Below, piece after piece: positions 6,290-15,345 of a stretch of DNA of 35,963 bases. The notes below the pieces were generated by a model that saw nothing but the letters and a program-made list of their open reading frames with translations, ran no database searches and was not told where the DNA came from. Source of the stretch: Candidatus Geothermincola primus (GTDB lineage: Bacteria; Actinomycetota; Geothermincolia; Geothermincolales; Geothermincolaceae); NCBI GenBank assembly GCA_015711725.1, contig JACVIX010000017.1:1-35963 (forward strand), read 5' to 3'. Numbering within the stretch: the stretch's first letter is position 1; each line of letters starts with the position of its first letter. The position numbers and the translations under genes are program-made.

Positions 6290-9007
6290 TTATACCACGC
6301 TTATCTTCTTCATCTCTTTTCCCACAACCAACCTGACGGCGCTAACCTTGAATTCCGGAATCTTCGCCACCGGATCCAGAGCAGTGCCAGTGAGAGCGTT
6401 GGCGGGGGATTCCGCGAAATGGAAGGGAATGAAGAGCACGCCGGGAGGGACAAAATCGGTCACCCTAGCCTCCAACCTAATAGCCCCACGACGCGATTCC
6501 ACCACTACCTCCTCGCCACCGCTCAAACCATATTGCTCGGCGTCCCGAGGGTTTATCCATACGCGATTGTGAGGAACCAATTGATTGAACGGTTCAATCC
6601 TGCGAGTCATGGTACCGGTGTGGTAGTGAGTGAGCAATCTTCCCGTGGTGAGCAAGAGGGGGAACTCATCGTCCACCTCCTCTGCGGGAGGCCGATAGGC
6701 AACCGCATGGAATAATCCTTTACCTCTTGTAAATTTTTCAGTATGTAAAATAGGTGTTCCAGGATGATCTTCCGAGGTACATGGCCACTGGATTCCCTTC
6801 TCCTCCAGCCTTTGGTAACTGATTCCCGCATAGCTGGGTGTAAGGGAAGCGATCTCCTTCATCACCGCGGAGGCCTCCACATCACCCATATCATAACCAA
6901 GCCTGCGGGATATCTCCGCAACAATCCAGGAATCCTCCCTAGCTTGACCCGGGGGCGAGACCGCCTTGCGTACCCGCTGTACCCGCCTCTCCGTGTTGGT
7001 GAAGGTGCCCTCTTTCTCCGCGAAGCAGGTAGCGGGCAAAACAACGTCCGCGTACTCCGCGGTCTCAGTGAGGTAGATATCCTGAACCACCAGAAACTCC
7101 AGTTTCTCCATGGCTTCCTTCACGTGCTGGATATCCGGATCGGAGAGAATAGGATTTTCCCCCATGATGTACATTGCCTTGATCTTTCCCTTATACGCCC
7201 CTTCCATCATCTCCATGAGGGTCAGCCCGGGAGCTCCCGGCAGGTAATCCACGCCCCAAGCTTTTTCGAACTTCTTTCTGACTTCAGGGTTATCCACTGG
7301 CTGATATCCAGGGAAGACGTTGGGCAGTCCACCCATGTCGCAGGCTCCCTGCACGTTGTTCTGGCCTCTTAACGGATTGACCCCGGTTCCTTCCCTTCCT
7401 ATATTGCCAGTCAGCATGGCCAGGTTAGCCAGGGATAGTACGTTATCCACTCCGGTGACGTGCTGGGTTATACCCATGCTGTAGACTATGGCCGCGGACT
7501 TAGCAGAGGCATAAGCGCGGGCGGCCTCCCGGATGGTATCCGCGTCCACCCCGGTGATTTCCGATACCTTCTCCGGGGGGTAATCCTTGATCATCTCCTT
7601 GAATTCCTCGAAACCCTCGGTTCTCTCCTTGATGAACTCTTCATCCGCCAACTCTTCCTCAAGTATCACGTGCATCATCCCGTTGAGCAGAGCCACATCG
7701 GTACCAGGACGCTGCCTCATCCAGATAGACGCATAATAACAAAGTCGGATATGGCGGGGTTCCGCCAGGATTAAAGTACAGTTATTCTTCATCACCGCCC
7801 GCTTTATCCGGATGCCGGTGATGGGATGGTTCTCCGTGGTATTGGATCCGATAACCAGGATACAGTCTGCTTTCTCCAAATCATCGAAGGAATTGGTCAT
7901 CGCCCCGCTTCCAAAACTTTTCGCCAGACCGGCGACGGTTGAGCTGTGTCATAAACGGGCGCAGTGATCGATATTGTTGGTCCCCACCGCCGCCCGGGCT
8001 AGTTTCTGCATCAGGTAGTTTTCCTCATTGGTACAACGAGCGGAAGTGAGAAATGCCACGCTGTCTGGGCCGGAGGTATCCACCGCCTTCCGAATGCTTC
8101 TCGCCACCAGATCCAGTGCTTCTTCCCAGCTGGCTTCCACCAGTTTCCCTTTTTTTCTGATAAGAGGGGAGGTGAGTCTATCCGGATGGTCGATAAAGCC
8201 GTAACCATATCTGCCCTTCACGCAGAGATTGCCCTCTCCTGGACCCACCATAACCGGAGAGGATACCTCCACCACCTTGCCCTCGCGCACATGCAGATCG
8301 ATCTGGCAGCCGCACCCACAATAAGTGCAGGTGGTGCGAACCTTTTCCACCTGCCATATCCTCCCCTTCCCTTTGGAAGGGATGGAGGTAATGGCACCGG
8401 TGGGACAGGTGGAGACGCACTGCCCACAGAACTCGCAGGGAGTCTCCTGCAAGGGTTTCCCGTAGGGAGTCCCCGGGACCGCTTTGAAACCACGGTTGAC
8501 GAAATCGTAAACCCCCACCCCCTGGACCTCCCGGCATATGCGGATACATCTTCCGCAGAGCACGCATTTGTTATAATCCCTCTCGATGAGGGGATTATCC
8601 GCCAAAATGTCGTAGACGTGGACTTCCCCTTCGAAGGGCGATTTCTTAACCCCGTATTCATAAGCTAGGTCCTGCAGCTTGCAGTTGCCGGCACGCTCGC
8701 AAGTCATACAGTCCACGGGATGATCCGAGAGAAGCAACTCTATGATGGTTTTACGAATCCTGTGCAGCTCATCAGTATTTGTCCTGATCACCATACCCTC
8801 GGTTACCCGGGTGTAACATGAGGGTAAAAGACCCCGAGCGCCCTCCACCTCCACCAGGCAGATGCGGCAGGAGCCGTAAGGTTCTAGTCTCTCCTCGTAG
8901 CAGAGGTTGGGAATCTCTATACCATGGTCCCTCGCCGCCTCCATGATGGTGCGATCGGCGGAAGTCACTATGTCCCTGCCATTGATATTTATCTTTATCT
9001 CTTCCAT
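6290..9007 (-). CDS. fdhA: Selenocysteine-containing formate dehydrogenase catalytic subunit FdhA
   Basis: One gene read through an in-frame UGA at 7949-7951, giving about 905 residues. The context of the [17 protein letters not shown], is the conserved active site of selenocysteine formate dehydrogenases. The two halves are otherwise contiguous and in the same frame. Domains in order: NuoG-like [2Fe-2S] domain ([15 protein letters not shown]); a His/Cys cluster region ([14 protein letters not shown]); two [4Fe-4S] sites ([11 protein letters not shown] and [11 protein letters not shown]); a further [4Fe-4S] site of the molybdopterin oxidoreductase (CTYCGCGC); Mo/W-bis-MGD domains; and a C-terminal dinucleotide-binding domain ([17 protein letters not shown]). 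It reduces CO2 to formate, or runs in reverse, in the cytoplasm. ATG 9007 is chosen because GAGGAGGG precedes it; a longer frame to 9049 overlaps nuoF. It is the last gene of the operon, with nuoE/nuoF-like partners directly upstream. Expression requires SelA, SelB, SelC and SelD encoded elsewhere. Confidence 0.95.
7912..7951 (-). promoter_or_regulatory. bSECIS element and selenocysteine UGA codon of fdhA
   Basis: The UGA at 7949-7951 is followed by a hairpin with stem CGCC/GGCG around the apical sequence GGUCU. The GGUCUG starts exactly 18 bases after the UGA, the same spacing and apical sequence as I recall for E. coli fdhF. This is the SelB-binding bacterial SECIS element and marks the stop as selenocysteine rather than a nonsense mutation. 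Confidence 0.93.
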
Positions 9008-9018
9008 GATTCCCTCCT

Positions 9019-10812
9019 CTACTCCGCCCAGATCGATTCGGTGGGACAACGGCTAAGGCAAAGCTTGCAGCGAATACAGAGCTCCGGGTCGATCTTATGG
9101 GGCTCTTTCTTCTCCCCGCTTATCGCCCCGGTGGGGCACACTTTCAGGCAAGCCCCGCACCCGGTGCAGGTCTCCTCGTTGATAAACAGGGTGATCAAAG
9201 CGGGGCAGACTCCCGCGGTGCATTTATGACGGAGGATATGATCCTCGTACTCGTTTCTGAAATATTTGAGGGTGGTGAGCACCGGGTTGGGAGCGGTCCC
9301 CCCCAGGGCGCATAGGCTGGCGGCCTTGATATCCGCGGCCAGGGTCTGCAACTTCTCCATGTCCTCCGGCACTCCTTTGCCCTCACAGATACGCGTAAGT
9401 ATCTCCAGCATACGTTTGGTGCCGATGCGGCAGGGTACGCACTTACCACAGGATTCCTCCTGGGTAAAAGAGAGGAAATAGCGGGCCAAATCCACCATGC
9501 AGGTGGAGGAATCCGCCACGATCATTCCTCCTGAGCCCATGATCGCCCCGGTAGCGGTGATGGCCTCGTAGTCCACTGGAGTGTCCAGAAGCTCGGCGGG
9601 AAGGCATCCACCCGAGGGCCCTCCCATCTGTACTGCTTTGAACTCCTTCCCCTCGCGTACCCCTCCCCCCACATCGAAGATAACCTGCCTCAGGGTATAT
9701 CCCATGGGCACTTCCGCCAGCCCGCTGCGTCTCACCTTGCCGGCCAGGCAAAAGACCTTGGTGCCCTTGCTCTTCTCCGTACCGAGCTCAGCGTACTTAT
9801 CCCCACCATGGGAGATAATCCAAGGTACAGCGGCCAGGGTCTCCACGTTATTGATGTTGGTGGGCTTTCTCCACAGCCCCTCGTTGGCTGGGAAAGGAGG
9901 CCTGGGATTGGGCATGCCCCGCCTGCCCTCGATGGAAGCCATCAGCGCGGTCTCCTCCCCGCAGACGAAGGCGCCCGCTCCCTTCTTTATTTTGATGTCG
10001 AAATCCCAATCGGTTCCGAAGATTCCCTTTCCTAGGTAGCCACGCTGATGTAGGTGATCGATGGCGATCTCTAGCCTCTTTAAGGCGAGGGGATATTCCG
10101 CTCGGCAATAGATGTAACCCTGCTTCGCCCCGATGGCATACCCAGCGATGATCATCCCCTCGATAACCGAATGGGGGTCACCTTCCAGAACGCTTCTATC
10201 CATAAAAGCCCCGGGGTCTCCCTCATCGGCGTTACAGACCAGGTATTTCTCCTCTCCTCTGGCTTTGCGGGCGAAACCCCATTTGGTTCCGGTGGGAAAT
10301 CCAGCACCGCCCCTTCCTCTTAATCCGGATTTACTCACCTCGTCGATAACTTCTTCGGAGGTCATCTGGGTGAGGGCTTTTCGCGCAGCTTGGTATCCCC
10401 CGACGGCGATGTATTCGTCTATGCTCTCCGGGTTAATCCGCCCGCAGTTGCGCAACACTATCCGGTGCTGGTTGGCCAGGAAGTCTCCCTCCCCAAAGGA
10501 GGGATCATCGCTCTTCCTCACCACCCACTCTTCTATTACACGCCCATTTAAAATGTGTTCCTCCAATACTTGGAGAACCTTCTTAGCGTCCAGGTCTCCG
10601 TAGACCACGGAATAATCGCGCTCCCTGTCAGTCACCTCGATGATGGGCTCTTTGAAGCAGTAACCCATGCAGCCGGCGATATCTAGATCCACATCGTAGG
10701 AACCCTTTTCCACCGCCTCCTCCAAGGCGGTCTTTACCGCGTTGGCGCCCGCGGCGATTCCGCAAGTCCCATATCCAAGTACCAACTTGTACCTAGTCCT
10801 TTCCTCGCCCAT
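9019..10812 (-). CDS. nuoF: NuoF/HydB-like flavoprotein subunit of the NAD(P)-linked formate dehydrogenase
   Basis: A 597-residue protein of the NuoF/HydB/HndC family. It has an N-terminal thioredoxin-like domain (residues 1-110, Cys17, Cys48, Cys52), then an FMN site (GRGGAGFPTGTKW) and an NAD-binding segment (NADEGDPGAFMDR). A [4Fe-4S] site (SCGKCVPCRIGTKRM) follows, then a C-terminal extension with CTAGVC and two ferredoxin-type [4Fe-4S] motifs (CTGCGACLKVCP, CIRCKLCLSRCP). It passes electrons between NAD(P)H, FMN and iron-sulfur clusters. The first of the four usual Cys ligands in the N-terminal [2Fe-2S] domain seems absent. The gene starts two bases after the nuoE-like stop and ends 11 bases before fdhA. 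The trio thus looks like a cytoplasmic NAD(P)-dependent, possibly electron-bifurcating, formate dehydrogenase. A hydrogenase role is unlikely because no HydA is present. Confidence 0.93.
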   Translation of the reverse strand: MGEERTRYKLVLGYGTCGIAAGANAVKTALEEAVEKGSYDVDLDIAGCMGYCFKEPIIEVTDRERDYSVVYGDLDAKKVLQVLEEHILNGRVIEEWVVRKSDDPSFGEGDFLANQHRIVLRNCGRINPESIDEYIAVGGYQAARKALTQMTSEEVIDEVSKSGLRGRGGAGFPTGTKWGFARKARGEEKYLVCNADEGDPGAFMDRSVLEGDPHSVIEGMIIAGYAIGAKQGYIYCRAEYPLALKRLEIAIDHLHQRGYLGKGIFGTDWDFDIKIKKGAGAFVCGEETALMASIEGRRGMPNPRPPFPANEGLWRKPTNINNVETLAAVPWIISHGGDKYAELGTEKSKGTKVFCLAGKVRRSGLAEVPMGYTLRQVIFDVGGGVREGKEFKAVQMGGPSGGCLPAELLDTPVDYEAITATGAIMGSGGMIVADSSTCMVDLARYFLSFTQEESCGKCVPCRIGTKRMLEILTRICEGKGVPEDMEKLQTLAADIKAASLCALGGTAPNPVLTTLKYFRNEYEDHILRHKCTAGVCPALITLFINEETCTGCGACLKVCPTGAISGEKKEPHKIDPELCIRCKLCLSRCPTESIWAE

Positions 10813-10814
10813 CT

Positions 10815-11333
10815 CTACTCATCCTCTTCCTTGGGTTCCCCATAGTAACTCTTCAGAATCTTCTTGATGGCGGTGGGTTTGAGCTTGCCGTGGGTATCCT
10901 CTCCCACGATCATAATGGGGGAGAGTGAGCATGCCCCCACGCACATCACCGACTCCAGCGTGAATTTGCCATCTGGTGTGGTCTCCTTCTCCTTGATGCC
11001 TAATTGATTGCAGACCTCCTCGGTTATCAAGTCCGCTCCCGCCACATGGCAAGCCGTTCCATGGCATACTTTGATAAGGTATTCCCCTATAGGCTGCAGT
11101 CTGAATTGGGTGTAGAATGTGGCCACGCCATATATCTGGCTGAGCTGGTAACCTGCCTTCTTGGCCAGCATCCTCATAATCTTCTCATCCAGATAGCCGT
11201 AGGCCTCCTGGGTCTCCTGGAGCAGAGGTATCAGAGCTCCCTTCTCTTTTTCATATCTCTTAAGAATCTCTTCTAGCGGCCTCAAATCATCGACGCTTGC
11301 GAACCGATGCTTGTGGTTGCAGCCCTCTTCCAT
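10815..11333 (-). CDS. nuoE: NuoE/HydC-like [2Fe-2S] subunit of the formate dehydrogenase
   Basis: A protein of about 172 residues of the NuoE/HydC/HndA family. It has an N-terminal helical bundle (residues 20-85) and a C-terminal thioredoxin-like domain binding one [2Fe-2S] cluster through CHGTAC and CVGAC. It transfers electrons with the NuoF-like partner encoded directly downstream (two-base gap). The longest frame begins at 11372, but ATG 11333 follows GGAGGCGGAG and gives the normal family length. The N-terminus MEEGCNHKHRF is Cys/His-rich but short. It is part of the nuoE-nuoF-fdhA trio at the end of the large operon. Confidence 0.93.
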   Translation of the reverse strand: MEEGCNHKHRFASVDDLRPLEEILKRYEKEKGALIPLLQETQEAYGYLDEKIMRMLAKKAGYQLSQIYGVATFYTQFRLQPIGEYLIKVCHGTACHVAGADLITEEVCNQLGIKEKETTPDGKFTLESVMCVGACSLSPIMIVGEDTHGKLKPTAIKKILKSYYGEPKEEDE

Positions 11334-11420
11334 CTCCGCCTCCTTCCAAGAGCCAAGACAAACAGCCCCCAAATTACATTATCCTGTAAAAACCCATCAA
11401 AGCGGGTTGCCATTCGTGGT

Positions 11421-12302
11421 TCACAGTTCAAGATAAGAGTGACAGTAGAGGGTTTCTTCTATGAAGCACTTATAAGTCTTCCAAGCCTGCACAGAGATGG
11501 GATTGCTCTCGTCCACCTCGCCGCTGACCACCTTTTCGATTATCTGGTATTCCTCGTTGCGATTGGCCACTCCCATAAGCTTCTCGTCGTTGGGATCCAC
11601 AATGGCCGCAGTCAGCCCTTTAGCCATTAGCACGCCCAATAGGACACGATTTATCAACTTAGCCAGCTCTTCATCGGGAACCCCATTAGAAACATTGGAG
11701 AGCCCCACTACCGTTCCTGGGGGCTCCGGGAACTCCGCGAAGATGCCCTGAAGCATGTCCATGGAGTCGATAAGAGCATGAACCTGATCCTGGGTTACGC
11801 TGATGGGAAGCACGATGGGGTCGATGAGGCATTTGCTTAAGGGAAGGCCGTACTCTTGCGCCGCCATGATTAAATTGTAAGCCACTTCCACCCGCTCATT
11901 GGCGTCCCGGGGCACGTTACCCTGGGCGTTGAGGGTGAGCAACACCGCCCAGGCGTCATATTGCTTTGCCAGGGGCATAAGGGCTTCTATGCGCTCGGGA
12001 ACCGAATTGATGGAGTTGATCATCACCTCACCCTTGACTGTTTCCAGACCCGCCTTCATCGCCTCTATATTCATGGTGTCCAGAGCTAAGGGGACGTCGG
12101 TTACCTCCTGCACTGCCTCTACCACGAACTTCATCCGTTCCGGCCCCTCCTTAGTGGCAGGACCAAGGTTGATATCTAGCCAATTCGCTCCACCTTCCAC
12201 CTGGAGCAGAGCCATCTCCTGGATGGGCTTCTTATCCCTCTCCTTCATGGCGTTGCCAATTCTTTTGGTGATCACGTTGATCTTCTCTCCGATGATGATC
12301 AT
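11421..12302 (-). CDS. acsE: Methyltetrahydrofolate:corrinoid/iron-sulfur protein methyltransferase AcsE
   Basis: A 293-residue pterin-binding TIM-barrel protein starting MIIIGEKINV, the typical AcsE/MetH-pterin domain start, with the pterin-site segments DINLGPATKEG and LDTMNIEAMKAGL. AcsE transfers the methyl group from 5-methyltetrahydrofolate to the cobalt of the corrinoid iron-sulfur protein AcsC/AcsD, the step linking the methyl branch to acetyl-CoA synthesis. The C-terminus is about 30 residues longer than I recall for the Moorella enzyme. The ATG overlaps the lipA stop as ATGA (12299-12302). Within the operon it is separated from acsA-D by metV, metF, a MetE-like gene and lipA. Confidence 0.93.
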   Translation of the reverse strand: MIIIGEKINVITKRIGNAMKERDKKPIQEMALLQVEGGANWLDINLGPATKEGPERMKFVVEAVQEVTDVPLALDTMNIEAMKAGLETVKGEVMINSINSVPERIEALMPLAKQYDAWAVLLTLNAQGNVPRDANERVEVAYNLIMAAQEYGLPLSKCLIDPIVLPISVTQDQVHALIDSMDMLQGIFAEFPEPPGTVVGLSNVSNGVPDEELAKLINRVLLGVLMAKGLTAAIVDPNDEKLMGVANRNEEYQIIEKVVSGEVDESNPISVQAWKTYKCFIEETLYCHSYLEL

Positions 12303-13243
12303 CTTTCCCTCCTTTTCGCATCAAATGTAACCTTCCCGGTTATACGCTCCATACTTTCTTTGGCTCGATAAGAGCTACGGACCAGAGGGGCGGCCACTAC
12401 CTCCTTGATTCCCGCCTCCCGCGCCAGTTTTTCCAGGCGAGCGAATTCCGCAGGCTTATAAAACCTCTCCACCTCAAGGTTTTCCTGAGAAGGCCGGAGA
12501 TATTGCCCTAAGGTCAGGATGTCACATCCCACCTTCGCCAAATCCTCAAAAGCTGCGGTCAAGTCCTCCCATTCCTCGCCTAAACCCACCATTACTCCGC
12601 TCTTGGTGATTAGTTGAGGGTTCACTCGTTTGGCCGTTTCAAGCACCTCTAGGGAGCGGCGGTATGCCGCTTCGCTCCTCACCATGGGGTAGAGCCTTTC
12701 CACGGTTTCGATATTGTGGTTCAAAACCTCGGGACCAGCGCTTATCACCTCCAGGATGCTTTCTTCCCTTCCCTTGAAGTCAGGGATGAGCACCTCTACC
12801 GAAGCTCCAGAGTTGACTCCCTTTATGGCTCTCACGGTTTCGCCAAAGTGCGCCGCGCCCCCATCCGCGAGATCATCCCGGGTCACCGAGGTGACTACCA
12901 CATGTTCCAAGTTCAGCTTTTTGGAAACCTCGGCGACTCGCACAGGCTCCAAAGGATCCAAAGGAAAGGGTTTCCCTTTTTTCACCCCACAGAAAGAGCA
13001 ATGCCTAGTGCATATATCCCCCATGATCATGAAGGTGGCGGTTCTCCGAGAAAAACATTCCATGCGATTAGGACACTTGGCGCTCTGACATACCGTGTGA
13101 AGTTGGTAATTTTTAAGAAGCGCCTCCACCTCTCGCATGTCTCCATTGGATCTCACCGGTTGAAGAAACCAGCGGGGCAAGCGCTCCCGGTAATGGGCAC
13201 ACCCCTCGGATTTCTCAGCATATGTCTTTTTTTCCGCCAACAA
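12299..13243 (-). CDS. lipA: Lipoyl synthase LipA (radical SAM)
   Basis: A 314-residue protein with all LipA hallmarks: the auxiliary cluster motif CQSAKCPNRMEC (residues 52-63), the radical SAM motif CTRHCSFC (78-85), and the C-terminal RSSY motif (residues 292-295). It inserts two sulfur atoms into protein-bound octanoyl groups to make lipoyl cofactor for the glycine cleavage H protein or 2-oxoacid dehydrogenases. The start is a TTG at 13243, with GAGGGGTG upstream; no ATG precedes the conserved region. It overlaps acsE by four bases and follows the MetE-like gene by 12 bases, so it is co-transcribed with the Wood-Ljungdahl genes. A link to glycine cleavage (another route into methylene-THF) is a reasonable inference, but no gcv gene is in the window. 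Confidence 0.95.
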   Translation of the reverse strand: MLAEKKTYAEKSEGCAHYRERLPRWFLQPVRSNGDMREVEALLKNYQLHTVCQSAKCPNRMECFSRRTATFMIMGDICTRHCSFCGVKKGKPFPLDPLEPVRVAEVSKKLNLEHVVVTSVTRDDLADGGAAHFGETVRAIKGVNSGASVEVLIPDFKGREESILEVISAGPEVLNHNIETVERLYPMVRSEAAYRRSLEVLETAKRVNPQLITKSGVMVGLGEEWEDLTAAFEDLAKVGCDILTLGQYLRPSQENLEVERFYKPAEFARLEKLAREAGIKEVVAAPLVRSSYRAKESMERITGKVTFDAKRRER

Positions 13244-13255
13244 TCACACCCCTCG

Positions 13256-14344
13256 TTAAACCGCCGCCTCATGCTCTAGCTTACTCGCTAATTTTTCGGT
13301 GATATCGTAAATTTTCTCGGCGGTCTCCTCATCCACCGTTCCACCCATTCCGCAAGAAGGCGTGATCAGGAAGCCTCCTTTCAATAAACCATCCACGGAG
13401 CCAGCCTCGTTCTTTACCTGCAGCAACTCCTCGGGCACACCTCTCTCGATCAATAGTTCGCGGCCTCTTTTGAACCTATCTGCCAGACTGGAGACGCTCT
13501 CGCCGTGGATAGCCTGGGAATTGGGGACGATTCCCCAAGCAAGGCAACCACCCCTCTGTAAAAAGGCAGTAAGCTCTCGAGGGTATAACGCTAGGTTTTC
13601 CATGTACTCGAAAGCGTCGAAGTTAAGAATGTCTATCTTCGTCTTCATCAGCAGGGACCAATCAGTATTGCCGCAACAATGCACCCCGGTCAGACATCCC
13701 GCCTGTTCAGCACAGAAGTTAAGCGCCTCTACCACTACATCAGGGTTCACACTTACCAGCGCCGAGCCCACCATATAAAGGTAAGGCTCATCGAAGAAGA
13801 TGAGAACCTGATCCGCGCATGTCACTTGTTCCAGCATTCTCTTCATCCACTTGGCCTTCATAGCCAGAAGTTTTACCATAACATCGGCCAGGACTTCGTC
13901 GTAAAGTATAGGTCGGTTGTTAGAGTCGGTTACTGCTAGGCCGAAACTAACCGGTCCGGTGACCTGGCCCTTGATCATCGGGTAGGTCTTCTCCTCTTCA
14001 AACTCCAGGATATCCACGAAATCGTGGAGGCCTAGGGCGTAATCTACACTTATGTCGAAATAATCTAGATCTTCCTCCATGAAAGCGGAGTAAAACTTCT
14101 CTATCTCCGCCCAGTGTAATTCCTTGTCCTCACAGTAGACTTTCTGCCGGTCTAAGTCGATGACTCTTCCAGGGAGCCCCTCGCTGAATTGAGCGTACAT
14201 GTTCTCTAAAAAACTTCTTCTGGGAAGCTGGGGCCATACCGGAACTTGGGTGAGATTGGCCAGAGTCATAAAAACGGCATCTCTCGCATCTTTGTGCGGA
14301 AGACTACCGATGGCAGTGGCCAGGCATCGCCGCTTTCTAGGCAC
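13256..14344 (-). CDS. MetE-core-like methyltransferase, probable folate-independent methionine synthase (MesC-like)
   Basis: A protein of about 362 residues of the MetE/uroporphyrinogen decarboxylase fold. It begins with the MetE-type segment ATAIGSLPH. Putative zinc ligands occur in the MetE order: His and Cys in VHCCGN, an acidic residue in LNFDAFEYME, and Cys in PSCGMG (His244, Cys246, Asp265 and Cys353 counted from the longest frame). It lacks the MetE N-terminal folate-binding half. Such short core-MetE proteins are known as folate-independent methionine synthases that take methyl groups from corrinoid proteins. Its place between metF and lipA in an operon encoding the methyl-corrinoid protein AcsC/AcsD suggests that protein as donor. 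The start is uncertain: a TTG at 14410 gives 384 residues, but its ribosome site abuts the codon; GTG 14344 after GGGGGA is better placed. A UroD-like methyltransferase of other function is the alternative. Confidence 0.72.
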   Translation of the reverse strand: MPRKRRCLATAIGSLPHKDARDAVFMTLANLTQVPVWPQLPRRSFLENMYAQFSEGLPGRVIDLDRQKVYCEDKELHWAEIEKFYSAFMEEDLDYFDISVDYALGLHDFVDILEFEEEKTYPMIKGQVTGPVSFGLAVTDSNNRPILYDEVLADVMVKLLAMKAKWMKRMLEQVTCADQVLIFFDEPYLYMVGSALVSVNPDVVVEALNFCAEQAGCLTGVHCCGNTDWSLLMKTKIDILNFDAFEYMENLALYPRELTAFLQRGGCLAWGIVPNSQAIHGESVSSLADRFKRGRELLIERGVPEELLQVKNEAGSVDGLLKGGFLITPSCGMGGTVDEETAEKIYDITEKLASKLEHEAAV

Positions 14345-14414
14345 AACTTCCCCCTTGGTCTTATATCCTGAAAAAGAGGTTCGGACAGGACTCCCCGCGG
14401 TGCCCTTCAACCTT

Positions 14415-15344
14415 CTATAGTTTGGTTATATCGACCCCGGCCTCCTCCAGAATCTGGGGAACTACATCCTCCTTACCTATAGCCATGATGTGCACCCCAT
14501 CACAGAGCTTCTCGTCTATGCACATGCGAATCTGCCGCGCACATATGCGGATTCCGGTAGCCAGACGTTCCTCCTTGGGCGCCTCCTCCATCTCCTTCGC
14601 TAGGTTCTCTGGAACGAAAACGCCGGGGACGTTATTGTTCATGTACTTGATCTGACCAGGACCGGTGAGCAGAACCAAGCCGGCGCATATTTTCACTTTG
14701 TCGTCTATTTTGCGGGCTTGCTCCATGAAACGCTTAAAATTGTCCATGTCGTATACCGCTTGGGTTTGGAACCACTGGGCTCCCGCCTCGATCTTTTTTC
14801 TGAATTTAAGCATCTGAGGCTCAATGGGGTTGGCTTCCGGGGTGACGATAGCGCCCTTGTAGAAGCTCACTGGCTCGTTCAACTCGTTTCCGCCCAGGTC
14901 TTTGCCCTCTTCCATATTTCTGATCAGCTGCAGGAGCTGCACGCTCTCGATATCAAAAACGCTCTTCGCGTCTTTATGGTCCCCCACCGGGATGGAGTCC
15001 CCAGTAAGGCAGAGCACGCTGCGAATCCCCCTGGTATAGGCGAAGAGCAAGTCCGCCTCGATGGCCAGCCGGTTGCGATCGCGGCAGGTAACCTGCAAGT
15101 TAGGTTCGCCCCCCCGCTCCTTGATGAGTATCGCGGTGCCCAGGGAGGGATAACGCATCACCGAGGACTGGTTGTCGGTGATGTTCATTGCGTGCACCTT
15201 GTCCTTTAAAAGGTCGATATGATGTATCATCTCATCGATATTACTTCCTTTAGGAGGGCCTATCTCCCCCGTGACCAGGAAAGTGCCGGACTCGAGAATC
15301 TCCTGGATGCTGGGCTTGGCGTGTTTTTCGATCAAAAGGGTCAT
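14415..15344 (-). CDS. metF: Methylenetetrahydrofolate reductase MetF
   Basis: A 309-residue TIM-barrel flavoprotein of the MetF family, with the conserved N-terminal GEIGPPKG (catalytic Glu in VTGEIGPP), the pterin/FAD segment MNITDNQSS and the FAD-binding region CLTGDSI. It reduces 5,10-methylene-THF to 5-methyl-THF, the last step of the methyl branch. It starts with ATG one base after the metV stop, and the pair MetV/MetF is the two-subunit reductase of acetogens. No rnfC2 or hdrABC-like gene lies next to it, so the immediate electron donor is not given by context; reduced ferredoxin or a flavin carrier is possible. Confidence 0.95.
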   Translation of the reverse strand: MTLLIEKHAKPSIQEILESGTFLVTGEIGPPKGSNIDEMIHHIDLLKDKVHAMNITDNQSSVMRYPSLGTAILIKERGGEPNLQVTCRDRNRLAIEADLLFAYTRGIRSVLCLTGDSIPVGDHKDAKSVFDIESVQLLQLIRNMEEGKDLGGNELNEPVSFYKGAIVTPEANPIEPQMLKFRKKIEAGAQWFQTQAVYDMDNFKRFMEQARKIDDKVKICAGLVLLTGPGQIKYMNNNVPGVFVPENLAKEMEEAPKEERLATGIRICARQIRMCIDEKLCDGVHIMAIGKEDVVPQILEEAGVDITKL

Positions 15345-15345
15345 A

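Noticed and set aside
7900-7951. fdhA as a pseudogene or frameshift broken into two ORFs
   Set aside because: Both halves are in the same frame, separated only by UGA in the conserved selenocysteine context with a bSECIS hairpin.
8178-8668. Long overlapping frames on both strands inside fdhA
   Set aside because: They are antisense or out of frame with the conserved iron-sulfur domains and result from the GC-biased codons of fdhA.
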